5,797 nt of DNA from Bacillota bacterium (lineage in GTDB: Bacteria; Bacillota; Clostridia; Tissierellales; Sporanaerobacteraceae), in assembly GCA_029779375.1 (NCBI GenBank), contig JAKPAR010000249.1, positions 1-5,797 on the forward strand, given 5' to 3'. Both the position numbers and the translations under genes were made by a program. Numbering within the stretch: the first letter of the stretch is position 1; every line of letters begins with the position of its first letter. The notes under the pieces are model-generated. The model saw nothing but the letters and a program-made list of their open reading frames with translations, was not told where the DNA came from and searched no databases. Shown here one piece after another: positions 4,117 through 5,797 of this stretch.

Positions 4117-5133
4117 ATATTCATTTGCAAAAGCAGGTATTGTTTCATTGTAATCAACTTGTATCCCTGCTTCCTCCAATGTTTTACCTTCAACTAGCAA
4201 TTCAACTTTTTCTATCTTTTCAAATTCACTTAGTGTAAGTCCTATACTTTTAGATATTTCATCAAATATATACTTTTCATTTATTGAATCTATGGAATTA
4301 AAAGATAAATCTACATAAGCTACTCCATCCCTTATTTCTATGCCCTCTAAAGTTACCCCTTGTGGAATACTAGAATAAAGACTTGCCTCAGCTGGAGGGC
4401 CTTTAAACAATTCTTCCAATGCTGTAAACACATTGGGCATTGGAGCAAGAGTTGGAATGGTTACAGGTATAAAATACTCAAATTCTTCATTTCCATTTCC
4501 TTTAAAGTATACTACCACTTTCGATCTATATTCTTCTGAATTTTTCACAAGATTTATATCTTCTCTCCTCATTGGTCCATTTACCTGCATTCCATATTTA
4601 AAAACAGGTGCGGAATTTCCTTCTATCAAAAATTGTACTTCTTTTATAGCAGGAAATTCTGTGAGTGTATATACTACACCTTTAATTAAATTTTCTTCAT
4701 CTTTTTCCGATTCGTAATTTAAAATTTCTTTTGAAAAATCAACTTTACAAATTCCTGTTTCTCCATCAATAGTCATACCTCTTATTTCAGTACCAGCAGG
4801 TATTATGGGAATAAGCCCAGTTTGGTCTAAACTTTCCCTCAAAGAAGGACTATCAATCATATTTTTAAGAGCTAATTTTGCAATACCCTCTTCCCAAGGA
4901 ATTTTTTTCATCACAGGAACCAGAAAACCTTCAGCATTTTTAAAATAAAGCACTGTTTCTCTCAAACCTTCATCTTCTGTCATATCGTATTCTTCACTAT
5001 CACTTCTGATTATCTCTATATCATCATCTTTTGAAAAAAGTCCTTTAAAACCGCCTTTTCCGCTGCAAGCACTTAAATTAATTCCGATAGCTAAAATAAG
5101 TACAATAAGTAAAATTTTCTTTATATTGTCCAT
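4114..5133 (-). CDS. gerM: GerM-domain sporulation lipoprotein
   Basis: The 339-residue precursor has a lipoprotein signal: KK near the start, a hydrophobic stretch (7-19) and lipobox LSAC with the lipidated cysteine at C23. After an acidic linker (about 35-57) come two similar GerM domains, roughly 59-185 and 205-330. Both contain a GTEIRGMTID- or GVTLEGIEIR-like strand, then a VDFS/VDLS turn, and later an EVQFLIEG or KVELLVEG strand. In B. subtilis the two-domain lipoprotein GerM is needed for spore development, working with the SpoIIQ-SpoIIIAH complex between mother cell and forespore. AAGGAGGG ends 8 bases before the ATG. A TATAAT occurs upstream (5164-5169) but without a good -35, and I could not find a clear sigma-E site. 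The neighbour rph supports the assignment. Confidence 0.92.
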   Translation of the reverse strand: MDNIKKILLIVLILAIGINLSACSGKGGFKGLFSKDDDIEIIRSDSEEYDMTEDEGLRETVLYFKNAEGFLVPVMKKIPWEEGIAKLALKNMIDSPSLRESLDQTGLIPIIPAGTEIRGMTIDGETGICKVDFSKEILNYESEKDEENLIKGVVYTLTEFPAIKEVQFLIEGNSAPVFKYGMQVNGPMRREDINLVKNSEEYRSKVVVYFKGNGNEEFEYFIPVTIPTLAPMPNVFTALEELFKGPPAEASLYSSIPQGVTLEGIEIRDGVAYVDLSFNSIDSINEKYIFDEISKSIGLTLSEFEKIEKVELLVEGKTLEEAGIQVDYNETIPAFANEY

Positions 5134-5192
5134 CTCCCCAACCCTCCTTAGCTTTTCTAATACATTATATTAGACGGCAGGGGATACTATGA

Positions 5193-5717
5193 TTATTTCT
5201 TTTTTATTGGAACAAAATAGCCACCACTGACAGGCTTTATACTATTTACAGTTATAAATGCATCTGAATCACTTTCATATATTATTCTTTTTAAACTATC
5301 TAAATCTTTTCTATTTAGTGCAATATTTAAAATTTGTCGTGTTCCTTCTTTTCCATAGCCTTCAACTACTGTGATTCCAAATCCTTCTTCTCTCAATTTA
5401 TTCAAAAGTTCTTCATTTTGAGTGCCTTTAAGTATGACTTGAGCAAATAAATTTCCCAAGGCAACCTTTTCTTCTATAGTTATACCTACAAAATTTCCAC
5501 AAGCAAATCCCAATGCATAGGCAAGTAAATTTCCCGGATCGCTTAATCCATTGACAACTTTTCCAAGAGCCATTACATATATGATTATTTCAAAAAATCC
5601 TATAACAGCCGCTTGAGCTCTTCTTCCTTGTACTACCATCAAAGTTCTAAAAGTAGACATGGATACATCAGCAATTCTAGCAAAAAATATTAATAGATAG
5701 CCTGAAAATGTTCCCAT
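5193..5717 (-). CDS. UPF0316/DUF2179 integral membrane protein
   Basis: This 174-residue protein has an N-terminal membrane half with three hydrophobic segments (about 4-20, 36-56 and 63-81). The first is followed by the family signature ARIADVSMSTFRTLMVVQGR (13-32). The second half (about 85-170) is a soluble DUF2179-type alpha/beta domain ending in FITVNSIKPVSGGYFVP. B. subtilis YebE is of the same kind and length. The DUF2179 domain also occurs at the end of YitT-type membrane proteins; its role is not established. GGAGG lies 7 bases before the ATG. It is 59 bases upstream of the GerM gene on the same strand with no hairpin between, so the two may share a transcript. Confidence 0.92.
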   Translation of the reverse strand: MGTFSGYLLIFFARIADVSMSTFRTLMVVQGRRAQAAVIGFFEIIIYVMALGKVVNGLSDPGNLLAYALGFACGNFVGITIEEKVALGNLFAQVILKGTQNEELLNKLREEGFGITVVEGYGKEGTRQILNIALNRKDLDSLKRIIYESDSDAFITVNSIKPVSGGYFVPIKKK

Positions 5718-5741
5718 TTTTTAACCTCCATAATATATATT

Positions 5742-5771
5742 TAAACAAGCGGAGAATTCTCCGCTTGTTTA
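5742..5771. terminator. perfect 15-bp palindrome, probable terminator of the off-window gene
   Basis: The arms TAAACAAGCGGAGAA and TTCTCCGCTTGTTTA are exactly complementary with no unpaired centre in DNA. As minus-strand RNA it folds into a GC-rich hairpin followed by AAATATATATT, a poor U-tract beyond the stem's own TTTA. A stop codon of an open minus-strand frame (5769-5771) overlaps its edge, the same layout as the GerM terminator. A dimeric-regulator site before the UPF0316 gene is an alternative. Confidence 0.65.
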
Positions 5772-5797
5772 GTATTCAGCAAAATATCTTTCTATAC
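5769..5797 (-). CDS. possible 3' end of the preceding gene, off the right edge
   Basis: On the minus strand one frame from the window edge reads IERYFAEY and stops at TAA (5769-5771), right at the base of the palindromic hairpin. Eight codons are too few to identify a family or to exclude chance. The stop-in-terminator layout is the support. Confidence 0.3.

Noticed and set aside
5164..5192. Promoter before the GerM gene
   Set aside because: TATAAT is present, but the bases at -35 match consensus at only 1/6 and no sigma-E pair was convincing.

Overview
This is an AT-rich Gram-positive window. Almost everything is on the minus strand. It looks like a spore-forming Clostridia-type Firmicute, possibly near Tissierella: AT-rich codons, strong AGGAGG-type ribosome sites, textbook sigma-A promoters, and a GerM sporulation lipoprotein next to rph. 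Species cannot be fixed from sequence alone.

Reading the minus strand from right to left: a possible 3' end of an off-window gene and a perfect palindromic hairpin (5742-5771). Then come a UPF0316/DUF2179 membrane protein (5193-5717), a GerM-domain lipoprotein (4114-5133) with a terminator over its stop codon, RNase PH (3228-4004), an RdgB/HAM1-type nucleotide-house-cleaning pyrophosphatase (2603-3235) and a YfcE/YsnB-type phosphoesterase (2152-2628). The last three overlap or abut as one operon. The order gerM-rph-ysnA-ysnB matches Bacillus subtilis.

Next is a tRNA operon with a perfect TTGACA-17-TATAAT promoter (2112-2140). In transcription order it holds tRNA-Gly(CCC), Arg(TCT), His(GTG), Lys(TTT) and Leu(TAG), ending at a terminator (1360-1385). 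All encode CCA. Downstream are a membrane-anchored YkuE-like metallophosphoesterase (525-1328) and a small ACT/ferredoxin-fold-like protein resembling the TM1266 family (231-494). Then a separately promoted tRNA-Arg(TCG) (103-179) faces a shared bidirectional terminator (65-98) and the likely 3' end of a plus-strand gene.

The most unusual content is inside the tRNA operon. Just upstream of tRNA-Gly and of tRNA-Lys there is an extra 5' fragment of the same tRNA (20-21 nt, ending at the same D-loop point, GGTA). Each is fused to a 50-bp core that is 45/50 identical between the two sites and contains a 7-7-7 inverted repeat. A variable 35-nt hairpin (6-bp stem, 23-nt loop) and a 12-13-nt leader then precede the intact tRNA. 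This repeated layout fits a small element that targets tRNA D-loops and restores the tRNA 5' half, or a structured leader module. I do not recognise it as a named element.
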